In this document: positions 15,744 through 24,735 of the stretch, one piece after another
Layout: each line of letters begins with the position of its first letter
Position numbering within the stretch: position 1 is the first letter of the stretch
Assembly (NCBI GenBank): GCA_963799925.1
Contig: CAWCYZ010000004.1
Location: 310,001-374,000, forward strand
Length of the DNA: 64,000 bases
From: DATBQN01 sp963799925
Lineage (GTDB): Bacteria; Acidobacteriota; Thermoanaerobaculia; Multivoradales; UBA5704
Direction of reading: 5' to 3'
The notes under the pieces: model-generated
What the model saw: only the letters and a program-made list of their open reading frames with translations
Told to the model about the DNA's origin: nothing
Databases searched by the model: none
Position numbers and translations under genes: made by a program

Positions 15744-17837
15744 TCAGACCTCGGCGCCGGCCTGGCGGACGAGCGCGAGGAAGGCTTCTTCGTCGAGGGT
15801 CTCGACGCCGAGGCGGCGGGCGTCGTCGGCCTTCGAGCCGGCGTCGTCGCCGATCACGACGTATCCGGTCGCCTTGCTGACCGAGCCGACGACGCGCCCG
15901 CCGAGGGACTCGACGAGCTCCTTCGCCTCCGGCCGCGACAGGCGGGCGAGGGCGCCGGTGAAGACGAACTTCTTGCCGGCGAGGGGCCGCGGGGCGGCCT
16001 TGGCGGCGGGGGCGGGAACGGTCGCTTCGACCTCGACCTTGGTCAGGAGCTCGTCGAAGATCGCGGCGTTCTGCGGCTCGGCGAAGAAGGCGGTGATCTG
16101 CTCGGCCATCCGCGGGCCGACGCCGGCGACGTCCTGGAGCGCCTCGGGGCCGGCGGCGCGGACGGCCGCGAAGGAGCCGAAGTGGCGCGCCAGGTCGCGC
16201 GCCACCGTGACCCCGACCTCCGGGATGCCGAGGCCGTAGAGGAAACGCGGCAGCGTCGTGCGGGAGGCCTTCGCCAGGCTCTCGACCAGCTTGCCGGCCG
16301 ACTTCTCGGCGAAACCCTCGAGCGGGACGAGCTGCTCGGGCGTGAGGTCGAAGAGCTCGGGGAGCTGGCGCACCAGGCCCTGGGCGACGAAGAGCTTGGC
16401 GCTCTCCTCGCCGAGCCCTTCGACGTCGAGCGCCTCGCGGCTGGCGAAGTGGACGATGCGGCCGGCGAGCTGGGCCGGGCACTCGAAGCCGTTCGGGCAG
16501 ACGGTGAAGGGGCCGCGCTCGACGAGCGGCGTGCCGCAGGAGGGGCAGGCGTCGGGCATCGTCCAGGCCGGGGCGCGCTCGCGCTCCGGCTCCTCGAGGC
16601 GCTCGATCACCTGCGGGATGACGTCGCCGGCCCGCTGCACCCGCACCCGGTCGCCCTCGCGCACGTCCTTGCGCGCCACCTCCTCGCGGTTGTGCAGGGT
16701 GGCGCGCGAGACGGTGACGCCGCCGATCTCGACCGGGAGCATGAGGGCGACCGGGGTGACGACGCCGGTCCGCCCGACGCTCGGCACGATCGAGAGGATG
16801 CGGGTGACCTCCTTGCGCGGCGGGAACTTGAAGGCGAAGGCCCAGCGCGGGTGGCGCGAGGTCCAGCCCAGCCGGTCGCGGGCGGCGAGGTCGTCGAGCT
16901 TGATGACGACGCCGTCGATCTCGTAGCCGAGGTCGTCGCGCCGCGCCTCGAGGTCGGCGTGATAGGCGAGGATCTCGGGGAGCGCCGCCGCCTGGCGCAC
17001 CAGGCCGTTGACGCGGAATCCCCAGTCGCCGAGCGCGGCGAGCACTTCCCACTGCGTAGTGATGCCGGCGATGCCCGGGCCGCCGGCGGCATCGCCGGTA
17101 TCACCGGAATCGTCGGTAGCGGCGCCGGTGCCCAGGGGAAAGAGGATGTCGTAGGCGTAGAGGTCGAGGGGCCGCGCGGCGGTGAGCTTCGGGTCGAGCT
17201 GGCGCAGGGCCCCGGCGGCGGCGTTCCGCGGGTTGGCGAACGGCTCCTTGCCCTCCGCCATCAGCCGCTCGTTGAGCGCCTCGAACGGTTTGGCGTGCAT
17301 GATGATCTCGCCGCGCACGGCGAGGAGCGGCGGGGCCGGGCGCTCGCCCTCGCGCAGCCGCAGCGGCACCGCCGCGATGGTGCGGACGTTCTCCGTCATC
17401 CCCTCGCCCTTGGTGCCGTCGCCGCGGGTCGAGGCGCGGACGAGGACGCCGCGCTCGTAGACCAGCTCGACCGAGGCGCCGTCGAGCTTGGGCTCGAGGA
17501 CGTAGGCGACGGCGGTCTCGCCGCCGAGCCCCTTCCTCACCCGCTCGTCGAAGCGCGCCAGGGCCGGCTCCTCGCGGTCCGAGTCGAGGGAGAGGAGCGG
17601 CGCCAGGTGCTCGACGGTGGGGAAGCTCGACAGGGGCTCGCCGGCCACCCGCTGGGTGGGGGAGTCCGGCGTGCGGAGGTCGGGGAACGCCTCCTCGAGC
17701 CCCTGGAGCTCGTGGTACAGCCGGTCGTACTCCTCGTCGGAGACCTCCGGCGCGTCCTTCACGTAATAGAGGTGGTCGTGGTGGCGGATCGTCGTCCGCA
17801 ACGTCTCGGCCCGCTTCGCGGCGTCGGCGCGTCGCAT
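15744..17837 (-). CDS. ligA: NAD-dependent DNA ligase LigA
   Basis: The 697-residue protein (family about 670) has the Ia domain start HHDHLYYVKDAPEVSDEEYD, the adenylation lysine in LEPKLDGASVELVYERG (KxDG near residue 120), an OB fold, and four zinc-finger cysteines in CPSCGTPLVERGPFTVCP and ECPAQ. HhH repeats (GLGIPEVGVTVARDLARHFG, DVAGVGPRMAEQI) and a C-terminal BRCT domain (KKFVFTGALARLSRPEAKEL) follow. It seals nicks in replication and repair. A Gly/Asp/Thr-rich insert (about 245-270) is unusual. The ATG at 17837 has GGGGGAGA 7 nt upstream; the open frame above it is not conserved. Confidence 0.97.
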   Translation of the reverse strand: MRRADAAKRAETLRTTIRHHDHLYYVKDAPEVSDEEYDRLYHELQGLEEAFPDLRTPDSPTQRVAGEPLSSFPTVEHLAPLLSLDSDREEPALARFDERVRKGLGGETAVAYVLEPKLDGASVELVYERGVLVRASTRGDGTKGEGMTENVRTIAAVPLRLREGERPAPPLLAVRGEIIMHAKPFEALNERLMAEGKEPFANPRNAAAGALRQLDPKLTAARPLDLYAYDILFPLGTGAATDDSGDTGDAAGGPGIAGITTQWEVLAALGDWGFRVNGLVRQAAALPEILAYHADLEARRDDLGYEIDGVVIKLDDLAARDRLGWTSRHPRWAFAFKFPPRKEVTRILSIVPSVGRTGVVTPVALMLPVEIGGVTVSRATLHNREEVARKDVREGDRVRVQRAGDVIPQVIERLEEPERERAPAWTMPDACPSCGTPLVERGPFTVCPNGFECPAQLAGRIVHFASREALDVEGLGEESAKLFVAQGLVRQLPELFDLTPEQLVPLEGFAEKSAGKLVESLAKASRTTLPRFLYGLGIPEVGVTVARDLARHFGSFAAVRAAGPEALQDVAGVGPRMAEQITAFFAEPQNAAIFDELLTKVEVEATVPAPAAKAAPRPLAGKKFVFTGALARLSRPEAKELVESLGGRVVGSVSKATGYVVIGDDAGSKADDARRLGVETLDEEAFLALVRQAGAEV

Positions 17838-17997
17838 CGTCTTCTCCCCCGCCTTCCGGCGGAGGACTCTAGCACGCGGGGCGATCCCTCCTGGGGCTCT
17901 CCGCGCCGGCTCGGCGCGCCGCCTCGATCGAGCGGTTGATTGATAGGCTAGCCGGGCGCCTCCGGGCACTCCGGAGCCGTCTCCAGGGAGCGCACGG

Positions 17998-18942
17998 ATG
18001 TCGCTGTGGACGCGCGCAGGGCTCTCCTGGCGTGAGCTCGTCCTGCGGATCTACCGGCAGATCTTCGAGGACGCCCTGCTCGGCCACTGCGCCGAGCTGG
18101 CCTACTATTTCCTCTTCGCGGTCTTTCCGCTGCTGCTCTTCCTCACCTCGCTCTTGGGCTACCTCGCCCAGGCGAGCGACGAGGTGCGGGTCAACCTCTT
18201 CACCTACATCGCCCGCGTCGCCCCCTCGGCCGAGATCACCCGGCTGCTCTCCGGCACCCTGGACGAGATCGCCGCCGGCCGCGGCAAGACCAAGCTCTCG
18301 CTCGGCCTGCTGGGCGCCGTCTGGGTCTCCTCGAACGGCATGATGGCGATCGGCAGCACGCTCAATCTCGCCTGCGGGTTCCGCGAGCGGCGGCGGTGGT
18401 GGAAGCGGCGGCTGATCGCCATCCTGCTGACCGTCACCTTCGCCGTGTTCCTGGTCTCGGCCCTCGTCGTCATGATCGCCGGCGGCACCATCGGCGAGGC
18501 GCTCGCCCAGCGGGTGGGTCTCGGGCCGCTCTACGGCCTCCTCTGGCGAGTTCTCCAGTGGCCGCTCATCCTCGTCTTCCTCGTCATCTCCTTCGAGATG
18601 GTCTACAACTATGCCCCCGACGTCGGCGACCATGCCTACCGCGAGTGGTGGACGCCGGGCGCGATCACCGGCGTCGTCCTCTGGCTGGGGGCCTCCTTCG
18701 GCCTGCGCCTCTACCTCGCCTATGTCCACACCTACTCGCGGGCCTACGGCGGCCTGGGGGCGGTGATCTTCCTGCTCGTCTGGTTCTACTTGACCGGCTT
18801 CGCCATCCTGATGGGGGGCGAGGTCAACTCGGAGATCGCCCGCGCCCTCGACGAGCGGGCGGTGCGCGAGGGGCGCGCGCCGGCCCCGGCGCGGGCGGCC
18901 CGCTGGCTGCGGCGGCGGCGGCGGCGCGCCGTGGCGAAGTAG
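17998..18942 (+). CDS. YihY/virulence factor BrkB family membrane protein
   Basis: The 314-residue protein begins with a basic amphipathic stretch and has six hydrophobic helices. Recognisable family landmarks are CAELAYYFLFAVFPLLLFLT near residue 38, MVYNYAPDVGDHAYREWWTP near 200, TYSRAYGGLGAVIFLLVWFY near 245, and GFAILMGGEVNSEIARAL at the end. The Arg-rich C-terminus lies in the cytoplasm by the positive-inside rule. Biochemical function is not established for the family. It is divergent from ligA; the 160-nt gap contains no other gene. Confidence 0.93.
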   Translation: MSLWTRAGLSWRELVLRIYRQIFEDALLGHCAELAYYFLFAVFPLLLFLTSLLGYLAQASDEVRVNLFTYIARVAPSAEITRLLSGTLDEIAAGRGKTKLSLGLLGAVWVSSNGMMAIGSTLNLACGFRERRRWWKRRLIAILLTVTFAVFLVSALVVMIAGGTIGEALAQRVGLGPLYGLLWRVLQWPLILVFLVISFEMVYNYAPDVGDHAYREWWTPGAITGVVLWLGASFGLRLYLAYVHTYSRAYGGLGAVIFLLVWFYLTGFAILMGGEVNSEIARALDERAVREGRAPAPARAARWLRRRRRRAVAK

Positions 18943-18973
18943 CGGGCCCGAGGCGGCGGCCGGCGCCGCGCCG

Positions 18974-19663
18974 CTACTCCGGCGGCGGGCAGTGGAGGTC
19001 GCGCCGGCGCTCGAGGTCGTGGACGACGGCGCGGCGGAAGCCCTCGCGGCCGGCGCTCGCCAGCAGCTCCCGGCGGTAGGTCTCGATGTCGACCAGCTCC
19101 AAACGGATGCGGATGGTCTTCCAGAGGCGCGGGAAGCGCTCGCCGGGGATCTGCACGTGGTGGAGACCGCCGCTGTAGGCGAGGATCATCCGCCCCTCGC
19201 CGACCGACTCCAGGATGTCGGCGATGCCGCCGCGGACGGTCATCGGCCGCCCCTCGGAATCGAGCCCGTTGGCGCGCTTCATCCGCCCCTCGGGGAGGAT
19301 GATGACCATGGCGTCGGGATCGATGCGCTCGAGCACCGCCTTCCAGGTCTCGTCGCGCGCGCGGGTGATCGAGATGACGTGCTTGGCGATCAGACCGAAG
19401 AAGCGGCCGACGACGGCGCGGTCGGTCGTCTTCTGGGCGATCGGGACCACCCCGTGGCGGGCGAGCCGGTAGAGGAAGCCGAGCGGGCAGACGCCGGCGA
19501 AGAGCGGCTCGTAGAGGCTGGTGTGGTTCAAGAGCGCCGTCAGGCGGATGCGGCGCCAGCGGTCGCGCGGCGGATCGTCGATCCACTCCACGTCGAGGCG
19601 GTAGAAGAGGCGCGCGATGACCTTGACGGCGAGGAGGAGCAGGAAGTTGGCGGCGTCTCGCAC
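18974..19663 (-). CDS. PlsC-like lysophospholipid acyltransferase family protein
   Basis: The 229-residue protein has an N-terminal hydrophobic helix and acyltransferase motif I written as NHTSLYEP, i.e. HX4E rather than the usual HX4D. The glycerol-phosphate-binding motif III appears as IILPEGRMKRANG. The length fits 1-acyl-glycerol-3-phosphate acyltransferases, but the Asp-to-Glu change and missing EGTR make the substrate uncertain. The GTG start at 19663 has GAGGAG about 7 nt upstream. It is divergent from a GT2 gene. Confidence 0.72.
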   Translation of the reverse strand: MRDAANFLLLLAVKVIARLFYRLDVEWIDDPPRDRWRRIRLTALLNHTSLYEPLFAGVCPLGFLYRLARHGVVPIAQKTTDRAVVGRFFGLIAKHVISITRARDETWKAVLERIDPDAMVIILPEGRMKRANGLDSEGRPMTVRGGIADILESVGEGRMILAYSGGLHHVQIPGERFPRLWKTIRIRLELVDIETYRRELLASAGREGFRRAVVHDLERRRDLHCPPPE

Positions 19664-19824
19664 GCTCCGCTCCTCAGCGCGCGGCGGCGAGCGGCTGCCC
19701 GGCCGCCCCTTCGTCGCCGCAACGCTCTGCCGCCATGCCGCCGACCTCCGGACCTTTCAGGATGGAGCCCGGATCATACAATGAGCGGCGGCGGCTCGCC
19801 GGGGCCGACCCGAGCCGATCCGAA

Positions 19825-19924
19825 GGCACTGGGTCCGTTTTGGGTCCCGAGGACGGCCGCCTGGAAGGGGGTCTGGGAGGGTGGTCCCGCGGTCGCCCGC
19901 AGCGGACCCAACGGACCCGCTGCC
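19825..19924 (+). repeat. copy A of a ~100-bp dispersed repeat with terminal inverted repeats
   Basis: This intergenic element starts ACTGGGTCCGTTTTGGGTCC and ends GGACCCAACGGACCCGC, so its ends are inverted repeats of about 16 nt. Its reverse complement matches 48275-48374 almost throughout, including the internal ACCACCCTCCC and CCCCCTTCCAGGCGGCCG. It lies in the divergent gap between the acyltransferase and GT2 genes, so it cannot simply be a terminator here. No transposase is nearby. Confidence 0.85.
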
Positions 19925-19954
19925 GACCCGGATGATAGGCTTCCGAGGAGCGAG

Positions 19955-20872
19955 ATGCCTCCGACGATCACGTCACCCAGCCCGCCGGTGCCGGCGCAGT
20001 CGGCCGGCCGTCGCCGGCCGGCGATCTCCGCCATCGTCACCACGTTCAACGAGGAGGCCAACATCGCGGGGTGCATCGAGTCGCTCCTCTGGTGCGACGA
20101 GATCTTCGTCGTCGACTCCTTCTCGACCGACCGCACGCCCGAGATCGTCCGCGGCTTCCCCAACGTCCGCTTCTTCCAGCGCACCTACTACGGCTCGGCG
20201 TCGCAGAAGAACTGGGCGATGGACCAGGTCGCCCACGACTGGATCCTCATCTTCGACGCCGACGAGCGCTGCACCCCCGAGCTGCAGCGCGAGGTCGAGG
20301 CGCTCCTCGCCGCGGGCCCGCGGGCCGAGGGCTACACCATCAAGCGCCGCGTCTACTTCCTCGGCAGGGTCATCCGCTTCTCCGGCTGGCAGCACGACCG
20401 GGTGGTCCGCCTGATCAAGAAGGGCTCGGCGCGCTACCCCAACCGCCGCGTCCACGCCGACATGATCACCCGCGGTCCGACCCCGGTGCTCCGCAACCCG
20501 ATGGAGCACTACATGGCCGACACGCTCGACGAGTACGTGCGGCGGATCGAGAAGTACAGCTTCTGGGGAGCCTCGCAGCACTGGCGCGAGGGCCGGCGCT
20601 CGGGCTTCGTCGAGGTCTTCGGCCGCTCCATCTGGCGTTTCTTCCGCACCTACATCTTCCAGCTCGGCATCCTCGACGGCATGCACGGCCTGGTCTTCTG
20701 CATGCTGCAGTCGTACGGCAGCTATCTCAAGTGGGCGCTCCTCTGGGGCTGGCACGTCAACGCCGCCCGCGGCCACCAGCCCAGCCTGCCGATCTTCGAC
20801 GAGGACCAGTCGACCTGGCGGGGGATCGAAGCCGAGGACGACGGCCGCGACGCCGGCGCGCTCTCGGGGTAG
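19955..20872 (+). CDS. glycosyltransferase family 2 (WaaE/KdtX-like)
   Basis: This 305-residue GT-A enzyme has a start ISAIVTTFNEEANIAGCIES near residue 25, the acidic EIFVVDSFSTDRTPEI, and the metal-binding DxD in WILIFDADERCTPELQ near 105. The pattern SASQKNWAMDQ and the C-terminal FFRTYIFQLGILDGMHGLV are typical of the LPS-core-modifying WaaE/KdtX-like branch. It probably adds a sugar to lipopolysaccharide or a related glycolipid at the inner membrane. The ATG at 19955 has GAGGAG 4 nt upstream; the open frame upstream is not similar to the family. Confidence 0.9.
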   Translation: MPPTITSPSPPVPAQSAGRRRPAISAIVTTFNEEANIAGCIESLLWCDEIFVVDSFSTDRTPEIVRGFPNVRFFQRTYYGSASQKNWAMDQVAHDWILIFDADERCTPELQREVEALLAAGPRAEGYTIKRRVYFLGRVIRFSGWQHDRVVRLIKKGSARYPNRRVHADMITRGPTPVLRNPMEHYMADTLDEYVRRIEKYSFWGASQHWREGRRSGFVEVFGRSIWRFFRTYIFQLGILDGMHGLVFCMLQSYGSYLKWALLWGWHVNAARGHQPSLPIFDEDQSTWRGIEAEDDGRDAGALSG

Positions 20873-20985
20873 CCGCCGTACTTCGGGCCCCTCAACCCGC
20901 CTGTAACCTTTCCCGCCCCGCCGCCGTAAGGTCGATCGGGAGCGCGCCGCTCCCGCGCTTCATCCAGGCTCGGAGGGGTACGGCG

Positions 20986-23415
20986 ATGACGGATCTGTGG
21001 CGGGATTTGCGCTTTGCCGGCCGGATGCTGGGGAAGAGCCCGGCCCAGACGGCGGTGGCGGTGATCGCCCTGGGGTTGGGGATCGGCCTCGCCACGACGT
21101 CGTTCTCGATCGCCTGGGGGGCGCTCATGCGCGGCCTGCCGTTCGAGCGCTCCGAGCGCATCATGACCCTCTCCACCCACGACTCGGCGCACCCGCAGAA
21201 CCACGGCGACGTCAACCCCAAGGATTTCGCCGCATGGCGGTCGCGCCAGACCTCGTTCGAGTCGCTCGCCGCCTTCGTCAACGGCACCGTCAACCTGAGC
21301 GGCGCCGAGCGCCCGGAGCGCTTCGAGGGCGCCTTCGCGACCGCCAACGCCTTCGACGTCCTGCGCGCCCGGCCCTTCCTCGGCCGCACCTTCCGCGCCG
21401 GCGAGGACGCGCCGGGCAGCCCGGTCGTCGCCCTCCTCTCCTACGGCCTCTGGCAGAGCCGCTACGGCAGGGACCCCCGGGTCGTCGGCCGCGCCATCCG
21501 CGTCAACGGCCAGCCGGCGACGGTCGTCGGCGTCATGCCGCCGGGCTTCGCCTTCCCCTTCTCCGAGCGGGTCTGGGTGTCGTTGAAGCTCGATCCGGCG
21601 CGCGCCGAGCGCGGCAAGGGGCAGGGCCTCTCGGTCTACGGGCGCCTCCGGGACGGCGTCGCCCCGGCGCGGGCGCAGGCGGAGATGAGCGCCATCGCCG
21701 GCACCCTCGCCCGCGCCTATCCGCAGACCAACCGCGACCTCCTGGTGCGCGTCGAGAGCTTCGTCACCGCCGCCATCGGCGCGCAGGTGGCGGGCCTCCT
21801 CTGGGTGATGCTCGGCTTCGGCGTCGTGGTGCTGCTCATCGCCTGCGCCAATGTGGCGAGCCTGATGGTCGCCCGCGCCTCGACCCGCACCCGCGAGCTC
21901 GCCATCCGCTCGGCGCTCGGCGCCGGCCGGCGGCGGGTGATGCTCCAGCTCCTCCTCGAGAGCACCCTCCTCTCCGCCGCCGGGGCGGTCCTCGGGATCG
22001 CGCTGGCGCGCCTCGGGGTGTACCTCTTCAACGCCGCGCTCGCGGTCAACGTCGACAACGCGCCGCCGTTCTGGATCCACATCGCCGTCGACGGCCCGGC
22101 GCTCGCCTTCACCCTCCTGCTGACCCTCCTCTCCGGCCTCGCCTGCGGCCTCTTCCCGGCGTTCCAGGCGTCGCGGGCGGACGTCAACTCGGTGCTCAAG
22201 GACGAGGGGCGCGGCTCGACCAGCCTGCGGATCGGCTGGTTCAGCCGCCTGCTGGTGGTGGGCGAGCTCGCCGTCTGCGCCATGCTCCTGGTCGGCGCCG
22301 GGCTCATGGTCAAGAGCATCGTGAAGCTCCAGGACCTGAAGCTCGGCTTCGACAGCCACGACCTGCTGACGGTGCGCGTGGCGCTCTTCGAGACGCAGTA
22401 CCCGAAGCCCGCCGACCGCGCCGCCTTCTTCGCCGAGCTGCTGCGCCGGCTGGCGGCGCAGCCGGGCGTCGCCGGCACCGCGGCCACCGCGAGCCTGCCG
22501 ACCAGCGGCGCGGACAACGACCGCTACGCGGTCTTCGGGCGCTCCTACCCGCACCCCGAGAACATGCCGCGGACCTACGAGGCGGCGGTCTCGCCGGGGT
22601 ACTTCTCGACCCTGGGGACGCGGATCCTCGCCGGGCGCGACTTCGGCACCGCCGACCGCGCCGGCGCGCTCCCCGTCGCCGTCGTCAACCGCAGCTTCGC
22701 CGCCCGCGAGTGGCCGCGCGAGAGCCCGCTCGGCAAGCGCATCCGGATCGGCGTCGACGACAAGGAGCCCTGGCGGACGATCGTCGGCGTGGTGCCGGAT
22801 CTCAAGATGGAGGGCCTGCAGAACGCCGACGAGTCGCCGGCCGGCATCTACCTGCCGCTCGCCCAGGATCCGCCCGGCTTCTGCAGCGTGGTCGTGCGGA
22901 CGCACGGCGACCCCCTCGCCCTGCTGCCGGTGGTGCGGCGCGAGGTGGGCGGCCTCAACCGCGACCTGCCGCTCTACTTCATCCGCACCATGCGCCAGGT
23001 GGTCGAGCAGAACGGCTTCTTCCTGAACCTCTTCGGCACCGTCTTCGGCATCCTCGGCGCCGCCGCCCTGGTGCTCGCCTCGGTCGGCATCTACGGCGTC
23101 ATCTCCTTCTCCGTCGCCCAGCGCACCCAGGAGATCGGCGTCCGCATGGCGCTCGGCGCGCGGCAGGCGAGCGTGCTCGGGATGATCCTCCGCCAGGGCG
23201 CGGTGCAGCTCGGCACCGGCCTCGGGATCGGCCTGCTGCTCGCCCTCGCCGCCGCCCGGCCGCTGCGCACGCTGCTGCTCGACGTCCAGCCGACCGACCC
23301 GCCGACCTTCGCCTGGGTGGCGCTGGTCCTCTGCGCCGTGGCGCTGGCGGCGAGCTACGTCCCGGCTCTCCGCGCCTCGCGGGTCGATCCGCTGGTCGCC
23401 ATCCATTACGATTGA
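20986..23415 (+). CDS. ADOP family ABC-type permease (MacB/FtsX-like, duplicated)
   Basis: This 809-residue protein has an N-terminal helix (DLRFAGRMLGKSPAQTAVAV), a periplasmic MacB-PCD domain, and a first FtsX block with three helices (residues about 265-415). A central linker (RLLVVGELAVCAMLLVGAGL), a second periplasmic domain and a final FtsX block (about 680-809, ending YVPALRASRVDPLVAIHYD) follow. This two-module layout is the acidobacterial duplicated orphan permease type, which usually lacks an adjacent ATPase; none is seen here. It probably exports a lipid, peptide or drug. GGAGGGG lies 8 nt before the ATG. Confidence 0.93.
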   Translation: MTDLWRDLRFAGRMLGKSPAQTAVAVIALGLGIGLATTSFSIAWGALMRGLPFERSERIMTLSTHDSAHPQNHGDVNPKDFAAWRSRQTSFESLAAFVNGTVNLSGAERPERFEGAFATANAFDVLRARPFLGRTFRAGEDAPGSPVVALLSYGLWQSRYGRDPRVVGRAIRVNGQPATVVGVMPPGFAFPFSERVWVSLKLDPARAERGKGQGLSVYGRLRDGVAPARAQAEMSAIAGTLARAYPQTNRDLLVRVESFVTAAIGAQVAGLLWVMLGFGVVVLLIACANVASLMVARASTRTRELAIRSALGAGRRRVMLQLLLESTLLSAAGAVLGIALARLGVYLFNAALAVNVDNAPPFWIHIAVDGPALAFTLLLTLLSGLACGLFPAFQASRADVNSVLKDEGRGSTSLRIGWFSRLLVVGELAVCAMLLVGAGLMVKSIVKLQDLKLGFDSHDLLTVRVALFETQYPKPADRAAFFAELLRRLAAQPGVAGTAATASLPTSGADNDRYAVFGRSYPHPENMPRTYEAAVSPGYFSTLGTRILAGRDFGTADRAGALPVAVVNRSFAAREWPRESPLGKRIRIGVDDKEPWRTIVGVVPDLKMEGLQNADESPAGIYLPLAQDPPGFCSVVVRTHGDPLALLPVVRREVGGLNRDLPLYFIRTMRQVVEQNGFFLNLFGTVFGILGAAALVLASVGIYGVISFSVAQRTQEIGVRMALGARQASVLGMILRQGAVQLGTGLGIGLLLALAAARPLRTLLLDVQPTDPPTFAWVALVLCAVALAASYVPALRASRVDPLVAIHYD

Positions 23416-23460
23416 GGCGCGCCGGCCGCCGCCGCGGCCGGCCGCGGCGATCGTGACCCG

Positions 23461-24672
23461 ATGACCGACCCTCCCGCCCGCCGGCTCCTCGACCACCTGC
23501 GGCGCCGGCAGCGCGGGATGGTCGACCTCCTCTCCCGTCTGGCGCGCCTCGAGTCCCCCTCCGACGACCCCGCCGCCCAGGAGCCGGTCCTCGCCCTCCT
23601 CGCGGCGGCGCTCGGCCAGGCCGGCTACCGCTCGCGGCGCCGGCCCGGCCGGCCGGGCGGCGGCGGCGGCCAGCTCGTGGCGGTTCCCGCCCGGCGGGTG
23701 CACGGGCGCCCGCTTCAGCTCCTGCTCGGCCACGCCGACACCGTCTGGCCCCGCGGCACGCTGGCGCGGATGCCGGTCGAGCCGGGGCTCGACGAAGGCG
23801 GGGCGACGCTCGCCGGCCCCGGCGTCTTCGACATGAAGGGCGGCCTGACCCAGGCCGTCTTCGCCCTCGCGGCGCTCGCCGAGCTCGGGCTCGAGCCGCC
23901 GGCGACCCCGGTCCTCTTGGTCAATTCGGACGAGGAGACGGGGAGCGAGGAGTCGTCGCCCATGATCCGCCTCCTGGCGCGGCGCTCGCGGCGGGTCTTC
24001 GTCCTCGAGCCGGCGCTGGGGCCCGAGGGGCGTTTGAAGACCGAGAGGAAGGGCGTCGGCCGGTTCGTCGTCGTGGTCCGCGGCCGCTCCGCCCACGCCG
24101 GGCTCGAGCCGGAGAAGGGGGCGAGCGCCATCCGCGAGCTGGCGCGGGTCATCCTGCGCCTCGAGGCCCTGGCCGATCCGGCGCGCGGCCTGACGGTCAA
24201 CGTCGGCGTCGTCTCCGGCGGCACGCGCGGCAACGTCGTCGCCGCCGAGGCGCGCGCCGAGGTCGACGTGCGGGTGCGGACGGCCGCGGACGCCCGCGCC
24301 GTCGAGCGCGCCATCCTGGCGCTGGCGCCGGAGACGCCCGGCGTGACGCTCGAGATCACCGGCGCGGTCGACCGGCCGCCGCTCGAGCGCACGGCGGGGA
24401 ACCGCGCCCTCTTCGCCGCCGCGCGCGCCGCCGCCGCGGAGCTCGGGATCGCGCTCGGCGAGGGCTCCGCCGGCGGCGGCTCGGACGGCAACACGACCAG
24501 CCGCTTCGTCCCCACCCTCGACGGTCTCGGCGCGGTAGGCGCCGGCGCCCACGCGCTCGACGAGCGCGTCTGGGTCGACCGCCTGCCGGAGCGCGCGGCC
24601 CTCTTGGCGCTGCTGCTGCTCTCGCCGCTGCCGGTTGGAGATCCGTCGCCGATGGCACGAGTTGTGTATTGA
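23461..24672 (+). CDS. M20 family metallopeptidase (carboxypeptidase G2-like)
   Basis: The 403-residue enzyme has the M20 zinc ligands in order: H in LLGHADTVWPRG, D in PGVFDMKGGL, the EE pair in NSDEETGSEESS, E in VFVLEPALG, and a late H in AVGAGAHALDERVW. A lid dimerisation domain is inserted at about 195-300 (GRSAHAGLEPEKGASAI). It should hydrolyse an N-acylated amino acid or peptide. No signal peptide is seen, so it is likely cytoplasmic. It starts 45 nt after the ADOP permease; a GC hairpin without T-run at 23422-23441 sits between them. Confidence 0.92.
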   Translation: MTDPPARRLLDHLRRRQRGMVDLLSRLARLESPSDDPAAQEPVLALLAAALGQAGYRSRRRPGRPGGGGGQLVAVPARRVHGRPLQLLLGHADTVWPRGTLARMPVEPGLDEGGATLAGPGVFDMKGGLTQAVFALAALAELGLEPPATPVLLVNSDEETGSEESSPMIRLLARRSRRVFVLEPALGPEGRLKTERKGVGRFVVVVRGRSAHAGLEPEKGASAIRELARVILRLEALADPARGLTVNVGVVSGGTRGNVVAAEARAEVDVRVRTAADARAVERAILALAPETPGVTLEITGAVDRPPLERTAGNRALFAAARAAAAELGIALGEGSAGGGSDGNTTSRFVPTLDGLGAVGAGAHALDERVWVDRLPERAALLALLLLSPLPVGDPSPMARVVY

Positions 24673-24735
24673 ACGCGTGAGGCGCCCGAGTGTGCGTGCG
24701 TGGGTGGGGGCTGCCACTTCGAGGGGAGGGACGCG

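Noticed and set aside
23422..23441. GC hairpin between the ADOP permease and M20 peptidase genes
   Set aside because: The stem is clear (CCGGCCGC/GCGGCCGG), but no T-run follows and such hairpins are frequent by chance at this GC content.
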